The notes under the pieces were generated by a model. It did no database searches. It was not told the origin of the DNA and saw only the letters and a program-made list of their open reading frames with translations. A program made the translations under genes and the position numbers. 22,082 nt of DNA from JAJCYL01 sp965206015 (GTDB lineage: Bacteria; Bacteroidota; Bacteroidia; Cytophagales; Cyclobacteriaceae). Shown piece after piece: positions 1 to 7,024 of the stretch. Positions within the stretch are counted from its first letter, which is position 1. The number at the start of each line of letters is the position of its first letter. The stretch covers positions 1 through 22,082 of the forward strand of contig CBDBIW010000011.1 of the NCBI GenBank assembly GCA_965206015.1, written 5' to 3'.

Positions 1-51
1 GATAGCATTGAGAGAATAGTCTCGTATGGATACATGTCTGCCATCTTTTGA

Positions 52-100
52 TTGAAACCATTCTCTAGCGAAAGCTATGCCCTGATGTATGGAAAGAGAG
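52..100 (+). pseudogene. 5' fragment of type IV pilin-like gene (cut by IS copy A)
   Basis: An open frame runs from a TTG at 52, just after an in-frame TGA at 49-51, through an ATG at 85 to the left edge of IS copy A. From the ATG it reads MYGKR followed by one base of the next codon. Joining base 100 directly to 1127 completes a glycine codon and gives MYGKRG followed by LSIISVTAIVVTS. That is a class III, prepilin-peptidase-type signal: a basic residue pair, glycine at -1, then a hydrophobic helix. I favour ATG 85 over TTG 52 because the charged segment is then short, as usual for archaeal pilins. No clear ribosome site or TATA box is visible in the few bases upstream. Confidence 0.6.
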
Positions 101-179
101 GGGTGTGTCCTAAAAGTAGACAAATATAACAATTTTATTCAATTCTGTAACATATTGATCGCATGGAATCACAACAACT

Positions 180-1111
180 ATGCAAAACAAATCAAAAAGA
201 GACTGGCAAGTATATGGCACATATCGCAAGGATGAGGAGATTCTATTCTTGGAGAAAGTAAAGAAGACAGTTTGGAGTATGGATACACCATGGGAACCAA
301 AGACAGGCGGACGTCCTGCATTTCCAACAAAAGCAAAGATAATGTGTGCAATGCTAAAGGTAAAGTTTGGATTGGATTATCGTTCCATGGAGTCCCACTT
401 GAGATCAAGGCCGGATCTGTTGGAAATAATGGAGCTCAAAAAAGCACCAAGCAAGACTGTCATTAATGACAGTCTAAAAAGAATTCCAATGCCTTATTTG
501 AAAAAGGTAAACGCAAAACTCACAGAACCAATCAAAAAAAAGACATAGCTCCTGACAGTTCAGGATTTGGTACCAAAAGATGTGAGGCTTGGTTTGACAT
601 CAAGACAAACACGCACAAATCCAAGAAATTATATCTAAAACTGCACATCCTAATTGCAATACAGTCCATGGCAATAGTATCTTTTGACATTACTAAAGGA
701 ACTCGTGGTGATGCACCAATTCTCAAAAAACTAATCAAAGACATTCCAAAGGGAATTGGTGATTTTTGTGCAGATCCTGCATATTTGTCACGAGACATTT
801 GCAATATGGTAGCTACTCTGCAAAAGATACCATACATCAAACCAAAGAAGAACACAGTTAGAAATCCCAAAGGCTCTGCATCATGGAAAAAAATGATAAC
901 ATTATTCCAGGACAATCAAGATGAATTTGACAGACATTATCACAAGAGGTCACTTGTTGAATCAGTATTTGCAGTACTCAAAAGAATCTTTGGAAATAGC
1001 TTGTCATCAAAAAACAAGTTGGTTCAAAGAAAAGAGTTGGCGTTGCGTGTAATTTGTTACAACATACGAGTTGTTAATTTGATGGGGGTTACAAAACATG
1101 TTAGAGGATAG
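180..1111 (+). CDS. IS transposase, two frames joined by -1 frameshift (copy A)
   Basis: Frame 1 (180-548, 122 aa) carries the N-terminal helical domain with a GRPAFPTKAKIM motif. It ends at a TAG just after a run of eight A. Slipping back one base at the A8 (534-541) continues without a stop to 1111. The fused protein is about 310 aa with the DDE catalytic set at about D126 (DSSGF), D199 (ADPAYLSRD) and E261 (RSLVESVFAVLK). The second frame alone lacks the first aspartate, so only the fusion should be an active transposase. The fold looks like DDE_Tnp_1 of the IS4/IS5 group; the exact family is uncertain. Copies B, C and D keep the same arrangement, so this is programmed rather than decay. 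Confidence 0.88.
534..564 (+). promoter_or_regulatory. Programmed -1 frameshift signal (A8 plus stem-loop)
   Basis: A run of eight A (534-541) is followed nine bases later by a short GC-rich hairpin, CCTGA-CAGT-TCAGG (551-564). This is the usual layout of a -1 frameshift site with a downstream stimulator; RNA-polymerase slippage on A8 would give the same result. The same A8 or T8 occurs at 5387-5394, 9149-9156 and 17095-17102. Confidence 0.75.
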
Positions 1112-1126
1112 TTTTAGGACACACCC

Positions 1127-1641
1127 GGCTTTCGATCATAAGTGTTACTGCCATTGTTGTGACATCACTTGTAAGCTCTGGCCTGATCGGCGACGTACAA
1201 AACACGGAAAGTTTTGACGTGCTGTTTGCCGAAATCAAGAAAGGAAGTTCAGGTAATGCCATACTGCAAATGACTATCACAAACACCAGTTCTGATACGG
1301 TAGACGGATTTACCGGCATATTGGGATATGATACATCTGATGTCGTAACTGTTGCTGATGGTACAATTACGCAAGGCAGTACTGATACTGATGCGTATCG
1401 TTCTGCTACAATTGATGCAGGTGACGAAGATAACGTTGCACTGGTTGAATTGCAAGCAGGTGGCACTGCTGATGATCAAAAAGTCAAGCTGGAATCAGGC
1501 GATACGATCTCATTGGTATTTGTGATTCCTCATTCAGAATCCATAAAGTTTGGCGAATCATATACGCTAACGGTGACTGGTACTGTAGGTACTGCCGAAT
1601 TCACTGACAGTACCGTAGTGTATGTGACAACTGGATTCTGA
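1127..1641 (+). pseudogene. Type IV pilin/archaellin-like protein, main part after IS copy A
   Basis: From 1129 the frame reads LSIISVTAIVVTSLVSSG, the hydrophobic N-terminal helix of a pilin-like subunit. It continues into about 150 residues rich in T, D, S and V with predicted beta structure, for example TITNTSSDTVDGF and FGESYTLTVTGTV, and ends at 1641. The GTG at 1159 could in principle start a shortened protein, but it lies inside the hydrophobic helix, so such a product would lack the signal and should not be assembled. The 5' end is at 85-100 across IS copy A. The role, a surface filament or adhesin subunit, is inferred from the signal type and composition, not from a specific family match. 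Confidence 0.65.
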
Positions 1642-1644
1642 CCC

Positions 1645-1659
1645 TTTTTCTTTTTTTAT
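1645..1659 (+). terminator. Oligo-T terminator
   Basis: Directly after the pilin stop codon the plus strand reads CCCTTTTTCTTTTTTTATCC. Archaeal transcription typically ends at such T tracts without needing a hairpin. Confidence 0.55.
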
Positions 1660-1731
1660 CCTAAACCCTGTAGATATGAAAGTGCTATTGGGTTAAGGCA
1701 AATACAAACAAACTAAAACGCCTAAAAAATA

Positions 1732-1759
1732 ACTTACGAACTTTTGATCGTCGCTATAG
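1732..1759 (+). promoter_or_regulatory. Shared promoter motif, instance 1 (weakest)
   Basis: The sequence ACTTACGAAC (1732-1741), nine bases, then TCGCTATAG (1751-1759) matches the stronger instances at 7025 and 18801 in order and spacing. The first half of the palindrome is degenerate, with 7 of 10 positions matching. It lies about 50 bp before the methyltransferase start, which gives a leader of roughly 25 bases if transcription begins about 25 bases below the TATA box. Confidence 0.55.
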
Positions 1760-1807
1760 TTGTCCCGTGTTGCAAAATATTAAAGAATGAAAATTCCATA
1801 GTTTGTT

Positions 1808-2764
1808 ATGATGAATATCTCATCGACTTCAGCGTTGGTTCTTTTGTGGACTGACGGCAAAATTCACAAAAGCTGCATTGCCAAAAAATTCCTCAGTCTA
1901 TTGGACTTGGAACCAGGCAAAGAACACTTTGAGAAATGCAACAGGTTTTGGCCGCACTATAATCTAGTCATCCAAAACAGAAAGTCATGCATTCTTAATT
2001 TGACAAAAAATATAATCTTGCAAAATAAAATCAAACAGATAGTAATTCTTGGTGCAGGGTATGATGCGCTATCTTTGGAGATACACTCATGGTCCAAATC
2101 ATGCAAAGTCTTTGAGATTGACACTCAAAACATGGATGCGAAAAATAATTTAATTAGTTCTTTATCTACCACTGATTCTGTCACTGATTCTGTCACTGAT
2201 TCTGTCACTGATTCTGTCACTGATTCTGTCACTGATTCTGTCACTGATTCTGTCACTGATTCTGTCACTGATTCTGTCACTGATTCTGTCACTGATTCTG
2301 TCACTGATTCTGTCACATGCATTACTTGTGATGTAACTAACCATAACCATATCATCTCTAGTCTAACCAAACATGGATGGGACAGAGATATGCCATCACT
2401 GGTTATCATTGAAGGATTATCCTACTATGTACAAAAAAGGAATCTCTATGGTATTGTTGATAAATTTAAGACAAAAAACCAGAGCAACCATATAATTTTA
2501 GAATATCTTCTATATCATGAGAAGATTCCAAAGAGATGGCAGAAAATATCACAATACCCGTTTGATCTGATTGCCAAATGTTATAGCTTGGATTATATCA
2601 CAAGATATAATGCATCTGAGATTGCCGCACATCTAAAAGGGATTGGCGGGAGAATCTTACACCATTATACCATGAGAAAAATGGAAAAAGACAAAGATAC
2701 GCAAAATATCATTTTTAATTCCCGTAATGATGGCTGGATTGAAATATGTGAAATTTTGATATGA
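1808..2764 (+). CDS. SAM-dependent methyltransferase, leucine carboxyl methyltransferase-like, with in-frame repeat
   Basis: The 318-aa protein has the marks of the LCM family. There is a SAM-binding loop LGAGYDAL at residues 81-88, an acidic FEID at the end of beta-2 (102-105), and the EGLSYYV motif near 202-208. Family members transfer a methyl group from SAM to a carboxyl or other acceptor; the substrate here is unknown. Residues 122-169 are twelve TDSV repeats inserted between the helix after FEID and the next strand (CITCDV). Without the repeat the protein is 270 aa, close to the family norm, so the insert probably forms a surface loop. Start may be ATG 1808 or 1811. The gene stands alone, preceded by the shared promoter motif and followed by an inverted scrap of element 1. 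Confidence 0.78.
   Translation: MMNISSTSALVLLWTDGKIHKSCIAKKFLSLLDLEPGKEHFEKCNRFWPHYNLVIQNRKSCILNLTKNIILQNKIKQIVILGAGYDALSLEIHSWSKSCKVFEIDTQNMDAKNNLISSLSTTDSVTDSVTDSVTDSVTDSVTDSVTDSVTDSVTDSVTDSVTDSVTDSVTCITCDVTNHNHIISSLTKHGWDRDMPSLVIIEGLSYYVQKRNLYGIVDKFKTKNQSNHIILEYLLYHEKIPKRWQKISQYPFDLIAKCYSLDYITRYNASEIAAHLKGIGGRILHHYTMRKMEKDKDTQNIIFNSRNDGWIEICEILI
2171..2314 (+). repeat. 12-bp minisatellite, 12 perfect tandem copies, in frame
   Basis: The unit ACTGATTCTGTC is repeated twelve times without a mismatch, 144 bp in all, and encodes (TDSV)12 inside the methyltransferase. Because the unit is a multiple of three, gain or loss of units keeps the frame. Perfect identity implies recent expansion or active homogenisation. 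There are no spacers, so this is not a CRISPR array. Confidence 0.97.
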
Positions 2765-2768
2765 TTTT

Positions 2769-2837
2769 CTCAAGGTATAGTGCGTTTGTGTGGTATTTTT
2801 CTTGAACTTGTTTGACTAGCTCTATCTCGTGTACAGT
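2769..2837 (-). mobile_element. Inverted 69-bp scrap of rve element 1
   Basis: The reverse complement of 2769-2837 matches 3290-3358 inside the element 1 transposase gene over its whole length, with a few changes near the middle (GTGTGG against GTATGA). It begins four bases after the methyltransferase stop and marks an older, rearranged copy. Confidence 0.85.
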
Positions 2838-2982
2838 AGACCTCTTGCGTAATTAGACATATTTTACCATATTACACAAGGATGTGGTAAATTCTAGTGA
2901 TCTGCACCACAAATCATGAAATATAGATCTTCTCCAAATTGGATTTTAAGATTCCACTGTTATTATGACTTGATTAATTGTT
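2838..2982. other. Intergenic stretch without a recognisable gene
   Basis: AT-rich DNA between the element 1 scrap and the intact element 1. The only structure I see is a 7-bp inverted pair TTTACCA (2863-2869) and TGGTAAA (2885-2891) with a 15-base loop. No supported coding frame. Confidence 0.5.
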
Positions 2983-3000
2983 CAAAATGGTATGTCGTAA
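2983..3000. repeat. 18-bp direct repeat left of element 1 (candidate target duplication)
   Basis: CAAAATGGTATGTCGTAA here is repeated exactly at 4060-4077, directly outside the right end of element 1. The simplest reading is a long target-site duplication. Confidence 0.7.
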
Positions 3001-3001
3001 T

Positions 3002-3039
3002 ATCTTTTCCGGAAATTATTATCTTTTCCGGAAATTATT
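3002..3039 (+). repeat. 19-bp tandem duplication of element 1 left end
   Basis: ATCTTTTCCGGAAATTATT occurs twice head to tail. It doubles the presumed transposase-binding inverted repeat at this end only; the right end has one copy. Confidence 0.85.
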
Positions 3040-3103
3040 TCACCCCTTAACTAGGAGAGCATCATTCCCATACTATCGTATGCGTGGGTATCGTGGCATA
3101 CCT

Positions 3104-4030
3104 ATGGTAAAGTTAGATGAGAATAAGATCAGGTGGATTATACAATCTAAAAATGAAAAAGTCAAGAATTTAGATATTTCAGTAATCCTCAAGATAACGC
3201 CTAGAAGAGTACAACAAGTCTACTCTCAGTACAAAAAAACCAAAAAGATTCCCACACTCAAAAGGCCAGGGCGTCCAAAAAAGCCAGTCACTGTACACGA
3301 GATAGAGCTAGTCAAACAAGTTCAAGAAAAATTTCATACAAACGCACTATACCTTGAGAAAATCATATCAAAATTGTACAATACCAAGATAAACCACAAT
3401 CGCATCCACAAGATTATGCTAGATGAAGGATTATCAGTTGAGCAACCACGGAAAAAGATGAGAAGAAAGTGGATCAGGTATGAACGTGAATATTCAAATT
3501 CACTGTGGCATACTGACTGGCACACAATACATGATTCACGCTGGGCAGGAAAACAACTAATTGCATTTGAAGATGATGCCTCACGATTTATCACGGGTTT
3601 CGGAGTGTATGATGAGGCAACATCTGTGAATTCTTCTGCAGTACTATCTGATGCAATAAAGAATCACGGTAGACCAGCATCCGTACTATCTGATAATGGA
3701 AAACAGTTCACATCAAATGTCAATACTCTTGATCATAACAAGCCAGTAGACTTTGAGCAGCAACTAATGAGACATCACGTAAAGCACTCTCGTACAAGAG
3801 TGAGACATCCACAAACAAATGGTAAGCTAGAAAAGTTCTGGGATATCTTTGAGTGTAAAATAGAATACTTTGAGTCAGTGGAGCAGTTTATGCATTGGTA
3901 CAATCACATTAGAGTTCATGGCGCACTAGACTTGGATAATATGGAGACACCATCTGATGCGTATCACTCCAAGATGATAACAAACGAAATACTCATAGAC
4001 CCAAGTATTCTATGGAGGAATTACTCATGA
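3104..4030 (+). CDS. rve-type (IS481-like) transposase, element 1
   Basis: The 308-aa protein has an N-terminal helix-turn-helix (residues about 5-60, ending in a KRPGRPKK basic stretch) and an rve integrase core. The catalytic set is D138 (WHTDWH), D197 (LSDNGKQF) and E243 (TNGKLEKF). A longer frame reaches back to a TTG at 2978, but that stretch is the flanking repeat and the terminal repeat. Starting at ATG 3104 (MVKLDENKIRWII) aligns with the start of element 2 (MQKLDPIQISWII), so I use 3104. The protein should cut and join its own ends. It appears intact. Confidence 0.88.
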   Translation: MVKLDENKIRWIIQSKNEKVKNLDISVILKITPRRVQQVYSQYKKTKKIPTLKRPGRPKKPVTVHEIELVKQVQEKFHTNALYLEKIISKLYNTKINHNRIHKIMLDEGLSVEQPRKKMRRKWIRYEREYSNSLWHTDWHTIHDSRWAGKQLIAFEDDASRFITGFGVYDEATSVNSSAVLSDAIKNHGRPASVLSDNGKQFTSNVNTLDHNKPVDFEQQLMRHHVKHSRTRVRHPQTNGKLEKFWDIFECKIEYFESVEQFMHWYNHIRVHGALDLDNMETPSDAYHSKMITNEILIDPSILWRNYS

Positions 4031-4059
4031 AAGTGACACGAAATAATTTCTGGAAAGAA

Positions 4060-4077
4060 CAAAATGGTATGTCGTAA
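4060..4077. repeat. 18-bp direct repeat right of element 1
   Basis: Exact copy of 2983-3000 directly after the right terminal repeat of element 1. Confidence 0.7.
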
Positions 4078-4116
4078 CATTGATGTTAAATTTTGATGAT
4101 CTGCAAGCCAAATTAA

Positions 4117-4545
4117 TTATTCAACATTAAGATCTTCAGGAATAGTATCAACATGTATTTTTTCGGCTTGGATATCTTTAATCAGAGTTCTAAGATTATA
4201 ACTTAGATAACATTTTACAATTTGACCTTTGTTTGCACTAAGTAATTTGCCATGACAACCCCAAGCCATTCTTGAGTATTTTTCCCATTCTTGTTTATCT
4301 GGACAAACCTCCATTACATTAAAAGTAATTTTGATTGTGTTAATATTTTCTTTTTTATCAATTCCAATATTTATTCCAGCATCTTCTAATCGAATTAAAG
4401 AATGAGAATTGAACTCTATGATTTTATCTTTAAAATATTTTTGTATAATTTCCTTACATTTTCTCATTGTTTCTGGATCTTTTTGCATTGATATAGGACG
4501 TCGTACCAAATACTTGTAACGTACATAATTTGGTTCATCATCCAA
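4117..4545 (-). CDS. Hypothetical protein, 142 aa, second gene of a small operon
   Basis: I do not recognise a family. The first codon is TTG (4543-4545), reading TTG GAT GAT GAA; no in-frame ATG is close, the next methionine being about residue 20. The protein is soluble, mixed in charge, with no signal peptide or membrane segment. It has a central stretch with predicted strands (IKITFNVMEVCPD) and two other cysteines (WGCHGK, KCYLSY). It follows the 60-aa gene by 11 bases on the same strand, so the two are probably co-transcribed and translationally coupled. Base composition is as AT-rich as the neighbouring single-copy DNA. Confidence 0.6.
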   Translation of the reverse strand: MDDEPNYVRYKYLVRRPISMQKDPETMRKCKEIIQKYFKDKIIEFNSHSLIRLEDAGINIGIDKKENINTIKITFNVMEVCPDKQEWEKYSRMAWGCHGKLLSANKGQIVKCYLSYNLRTLIKDIQAEKIHVDTIPEDLNVE

Positions 4546-4556
4546 AATATTTTTAC

Positions 4557-4739
4557 CTAAAATTCTTCTATAATTTTATGTTCTATGTTTCTCTCTGAAA
4601 GATATTCACATTCTTTTTTTGTAATAACATATTGACCATTTTGAACAATTTTGAGAGAATCACGTATTGACATAAGTTCAGCAATACCGTTTTCTTCTAC
4701 ATCTTTACTAGGGAATTCTATTTGACACATTTTAGGCAT
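4557..4739 (-). CDS. Small hypothetical protein, 60 aa, first gene of the operon
   Basis: I chose ATG 4739 (MPKMCQIEFPSK) over the upstream GTG at 4748. The GTG lies inside AAAGGTGA, which looks like a Shine-Dalgarno site five bases before the ATG. The protein is acidic in the middle and ends NIEHKIIEEF. No family is recognised. Two TATA-like stretches lie upstream at 4759-4767 and about 4782-4790 (minus strand). IS copy B begins only 62 bases upstream, so any regulation further out has been replaced. Confidence 0.6.
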   Translation of the reverse strand: MPKMCQIEFPSKDVEENGIAELMSIRDSLKIVQNGQYVITKKECEYLSERNIEHKIIEEF

Positions 4740-4758
4740 ATTGTTCACCTTTCTTATG

Positions 4759-4790
4759 TAAATATAACTTTTTAAGGATTTTTATAAATT
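4759..4790 (-). promoter_or_regulatory. TATA-like promoter region of the 4117-4739 operon
   Basis: On the minus strand TTATATTTA (4767-4759) lies about 24 bases before the ATG, which would give a leaderless start. ATTTATAAA (about 4790-4782) lies further out and would leave room for the Shine-Dalgarno-like AAAGGTGA in the leader. I cannot decide between them from sequence alone. Confidence 0.45.
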
Positions 4791-4801
4791 TAGGTTCTGG
4801 T

Positions 4802-5827
4802 GGGTGTGTCCTAAAACTATCCTCTAACATGTTTTGTAACCCCCATCAAATTAACAACTCGTATGTTGTAACAAATTACACGCAACGCCAACTCTTTTCT
4901 TTGAACCAACTTGTTTTTTGATGACAAGCTATTTCCAAAGATTCTTTTGAGTACTGCAAATACTGATTCAACAAGTGACCTCTTGTGATAATGTCTGTCA
5001 AATTCATCTTGATTGTCCTGGAATAATGTTATCATTTTTTTCCATGATGCAGAGCCTTTGGGATTTCTAACTGTGTTCTTCTTTGGTTTGATGTATGGTA
5101 TCTTTTGCAGAGTAGCTACCATATTGCAAATGTCTCGTGACAAATATGCAGGATCTGCACAAAAATCACCAATTCCCTTTGGAATGTCTTTGATTAGTTT
5201 TTTGAGAATTGGTGCATCACCACGAGTTCCTTTAGTAATGTCAAAAGATACTATTGCCATGGACTGTATTGCAATTAGGATGTGCAGTTTTAGATATAAT
5301 TTCTTGGATTTGTGCGTGTTTGTCTTGATGTCAAACCAAGCCTCACATCTTTTGGTACCAAATCCTGAACTGTCAGGAGCTATGTCTTTTTTTTGATTGG
5401 TTCTGTGAGTTTTGCGTTTACCTTTTTCAAATAAGGCATTGGAATTCTTTTTAGACTGTCATTAATGACAGTCTTGCTTGGTGCTTTTTTGAGCTCCATT
5501 ATTTCCAACAGATCCGGCCTTGATCTCAAGTGGGACTCCATGGAACGATAATCCAATCCAAACTTTACCTTTAGCATTGCACACATTATCTTTGCTTTTG
5601 TTGGAAATGCAGGACGCCCGCCTGTCTTTGGTTCCCATGGTGTATCCATACTCCAAACTGTCTTCTTTACTTTCTCCAAGAATAGAATCTCCTCATCCTT
5701 GCGATATGTGCCATATACTTGCCAGTCTCTTTTTGATTTGTTTTGCATAGTTGTTGTGATTCCATGCGATCAATATGTTACAGAATTGAATAAAATTGTT
5801 ATATTTGTCTACTTTTAGGACACACCC
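4802..5827 (-). mobile_element. Insertion sequence copy B (1026 bp)
   Basis: It has the same ends and length as copy A, in reverse orientation. The left flank is AGGTTCTGGT (4792-4801); the right flank is the 3' end of element 1 (5828-5910). No target duplication is visible. The two flanks belong to different sequences, so a deletion or recombination has happened at this copy. Confidence 0.95.
4817..5748 (-). CDS. IS transposase, two frames joined by -1 frameshift (copy B)
   Basis: Frame 1 is 5748-5380 and frame 2 ends at 4817. The slip site appears as T8 at 5387-5394 on the plus strand. The protein is identical in sequence to copy A, with all three catalytic acidic residues present in the fused product. 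It shares the GGGCGT variant with copy C. Confidence 0.88.
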
Positions 5828-5910
5828 ATAACAAACGAAATACTCATAGACCCAAGTATTCTATGGAGGAATTACTCATGAAAGTGACACGAAATAATTT
5901 TTAGAAAAGA
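5828..5910 (+). mobile_element. 3' scrap of element 1 next to IS copy B
   Basis: About 83 bp match the end of element 1 from the ITNEILIDPSILWRNYS codons through the right terminal repeat. Two or three bases of the repeat are changed (TTTTTAGAAAAG against TTTCTGGAAAG). The 5' part is missing, cut exactly at the IS end. Confidence 0.88.
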
Positions 5911-5935
5911 CAATAAAAAATGTGAAACCATGATA

Positions 5936-5963
5936 TTATAGCGAGAAGCATATGTTCATGAAC
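5936..5963 (-). promoter_or_regulatory. Shared promoter motif, instance 3 (orphan, minus strand)
   Basis: Read on the minus strand: GTTCATGAAC (a perfect palindrome, 5963-5954), nine bases, then TCGCTATAA (5944-5936). Transcription would begin near 5912, where the element 1 scrap and copy B now lie, so the original gene appears to have been displaced. Confidence 0.6.
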
Positions 5964-6008
5964 TATTTTCAAGGTGTTTCAGACTGTTTATTCGTATTTA
6001 CCTTAGGT

Positions 6009-6017
6009 AAAATCATC
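6009..6017. repeat. 9-bp target duplication, left copy
   Basis: AAAATCATC directly left of the 971-bp IS, repeated exactly at 6989-6997 on the other side. Confidence 0.88.
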
Positions 6018-6900
6018 GGCCTTGTAGAAACCATAATAAAATAACAAAATCTAATTTTCTAATCCTGTAAGCATTGTATGCAATTAACCTGTACAACATC
6101 TCATTGTCCTGAGTTGTAACATTTCTTGATGTGACATCTCCTGACATTATCTGTTTGATCACAAAAAAGATTGTTTCAGATTTGTTTCTCTGATGGTACA
6201 ATTGTACAGGAAAGTTCCTCTTCATCTCCTTTCTGTGAATTCCACTGGTTCTGTAAATTGGAACTGTTCTATATCGAGTTGGAATCATTGCAGCTGTGTT
6301 GATCTGTTCTGCACCAACATGGTTATTCTCATCATCAAAACCCATGTCACCTAACACAATATCAACTGGAACAATATTGTTGGTTTTGTACAACAATGGC
6401 AGAAAATCAGGATTATCATGTTGCATGTTGTGGTGTGTCATGACACAGCAAACAAGCTGTGTATTCATGTCAGCACAAACAACAACTTTTAGGAAATTCC
6501 TGCGTAACTGTACTCTTTTTGTATAATAGTATGATGCTGTACTGTAACTGAATCCGCTACCATCAATTCCAGCTAGAACCAGTCTGACTTTTTTGTACAA
6601 AATGAATTCCTGCAACATTTTATGTAACAGATTTCCTTCCAGTCTTGCAGCTGCCTTTTGTAGTGTGGTGTAATGTGGAATGGTAGACAAACCAAGATAT
6701 TCCTGAATTCCTACACATTCTTCTAAAAATTCTGTAAATCTTCTATAACTCTTTGATTCGTACTGTCGTATTGCCAAGAGTATGAGATGTGTCCAAACAG
6801 AATAGATATGATTTGATTTTGGATGTAAGAACCTGGGAATTCTGCATCTGGTGATTATATTGAGTAGTGTTTTGCACATTTTGACGTATGATGAGACCAT
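6013..6900 (-). CDS. IS transposase of the 971-bp element, copy 1
   Basis: The 295-aa DDE transposase has residues D113 (AGIDGSGFS), D185 (VLGDMGFDD) and E242 (RNKSETIFFVIK), in the IS4/IS5 style. The N-terminal half contains a conserved helical segment ending TIPHYTTLQKAAARL. The frame has no stop inside the element: it runs through the terminal repeat (codons WFLQG) and ends at a TGA supplied by the target-site bases at 6013-6017. Start ATG 6900 gives MVSSYVKMC, the same as copy 2. Confidence 0.88.
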   Translation of the reverse strand: MVSSYVKMCKTLLNIITRCRIPRFLHPKSNHIYSVWTHLILLAIRQYESKSYRRFTEFLEECVGIQEYLGLSTIPHYTTLQKAAARLEGNLLHKMLQEFILYKKVRLVLAGIDGSGFSYSTASYYYTKRVQLRRNFLKVVVCADMNTQLVCCVMTHHNMQHDNPDFLPLLYKTNNIVPVDIVLGDMGFDDENNHVGAEQINTAAMIPTRYRTVPIYRTSGIHRKEMKRNFPVQLYHQRNKSETIFFVIKQIMSGDVTSRNVTTQDNEMLYRLIAYNAYRIRKLDFVILLWFLQGR

Positions 6901-6988
6901 ACTGTAATCTGCAAATACAATCCTAATGGATCTAAATTAGCTAGAATGTATCACAATTGGGTTAAAATCAGATGGTTTCTACAAGGCC
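6018..6988 (-). mobile_element. Insertion sequence, 971 bp, copy 1
   Basis: The ends are GGCCTTGTAGAAACCAT and its exact inverse, a 17-bp perfect terminal inverted repeat. AAAATCATC flanks it on both sides as a 9-bp target duplication. It has the same length as the copy at 10403-11373 and is nearly identical to it. Confidence 0.95.
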
Positions 6989-6997
6989 AAAATCATC
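6989..6997. repeat. 9-bp target duplication, right copy
   Basis: AAAATCATC, exact repeat of 6009-6017. Confidence 0.88.
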
Positions 6998-7024
6998 TAA
7001 TCTCTAGTTTTTTGATGATTTTTA

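Larger units (their letters stand above)
101..1126 (+). mobile_element. Insertion sequence copy A (1026 bp, DDE transposase)
   Basis: The ends are GGGTGTGTCCTAAAA and its inverse TTTTAGGACACACCC, a 15-bp perfect terminal inverted repeat. Length is exactly 1026 bp, as in copies B, C and D. The four copies differ by only one or two bases. A and D share GGACGT where B and C have GGGCGT, so the spread is recent. There is no target duplication at this site: the flanks are AGAG on the left and GGCT on the right. The insertion lies at the signal-peptide codons of a pilin-like gene. Confidence 0.95.
3001..4059 (+). mobile_element. IS481-like element 1, intact copy
   Basis: Left end CTTTTCCGGAAATTATTTC and right end GAAATAATTTCTGGAAAG form an imperfect inverted repeat. 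The left end carries a 19-bp tandem duplication (3002-3020 and 3021-3039). Identical 18-bp direct repeats flank the element. Pieces of other copies lie at 2769-2837, 5828-5910 and 17536-18133; the last differs by one synonymous base over about 600 bp. Confidence 0.85.

Noticed and set aside
455..474. Perfect 20-bp palindrome in the IS frame 1 as the frameshift stimulator
   Set aside because: It lies about 60 bases upstream of the A8 run; the hairpin at 551-564 is correctly placed downstream.
2171..2314. CRISPR array
   Set aside because: The units are 12 bp with no spacers and lie in frame inside a gene.
2125..2409. Minus-strand open frame of TESV repeats opposite the methyltransferase
   Set aside because: It is open only because the 12-bp repeat has no stop in any phase; nothing else supports it.
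2978..3103. Extended N-terminus of the element 1 transposase from TTG 2978
   Set aside because: The 42 codons cover the flanking repeat and terminal repeat, and element 2 aligns from ATG 3104.
5520..5750. Antisense open frames repeated in every IS copy
   Set aside because: They are shadows of the transposase frame with no start signals and no coding features of their own.
101..5827. Copies A and B as the ends of a composite transposon carrying the methyltransferase
   Set aside because: The right flank of copy A continues the pilin gene whose start lies left of copy A, so A is a separate insertion.
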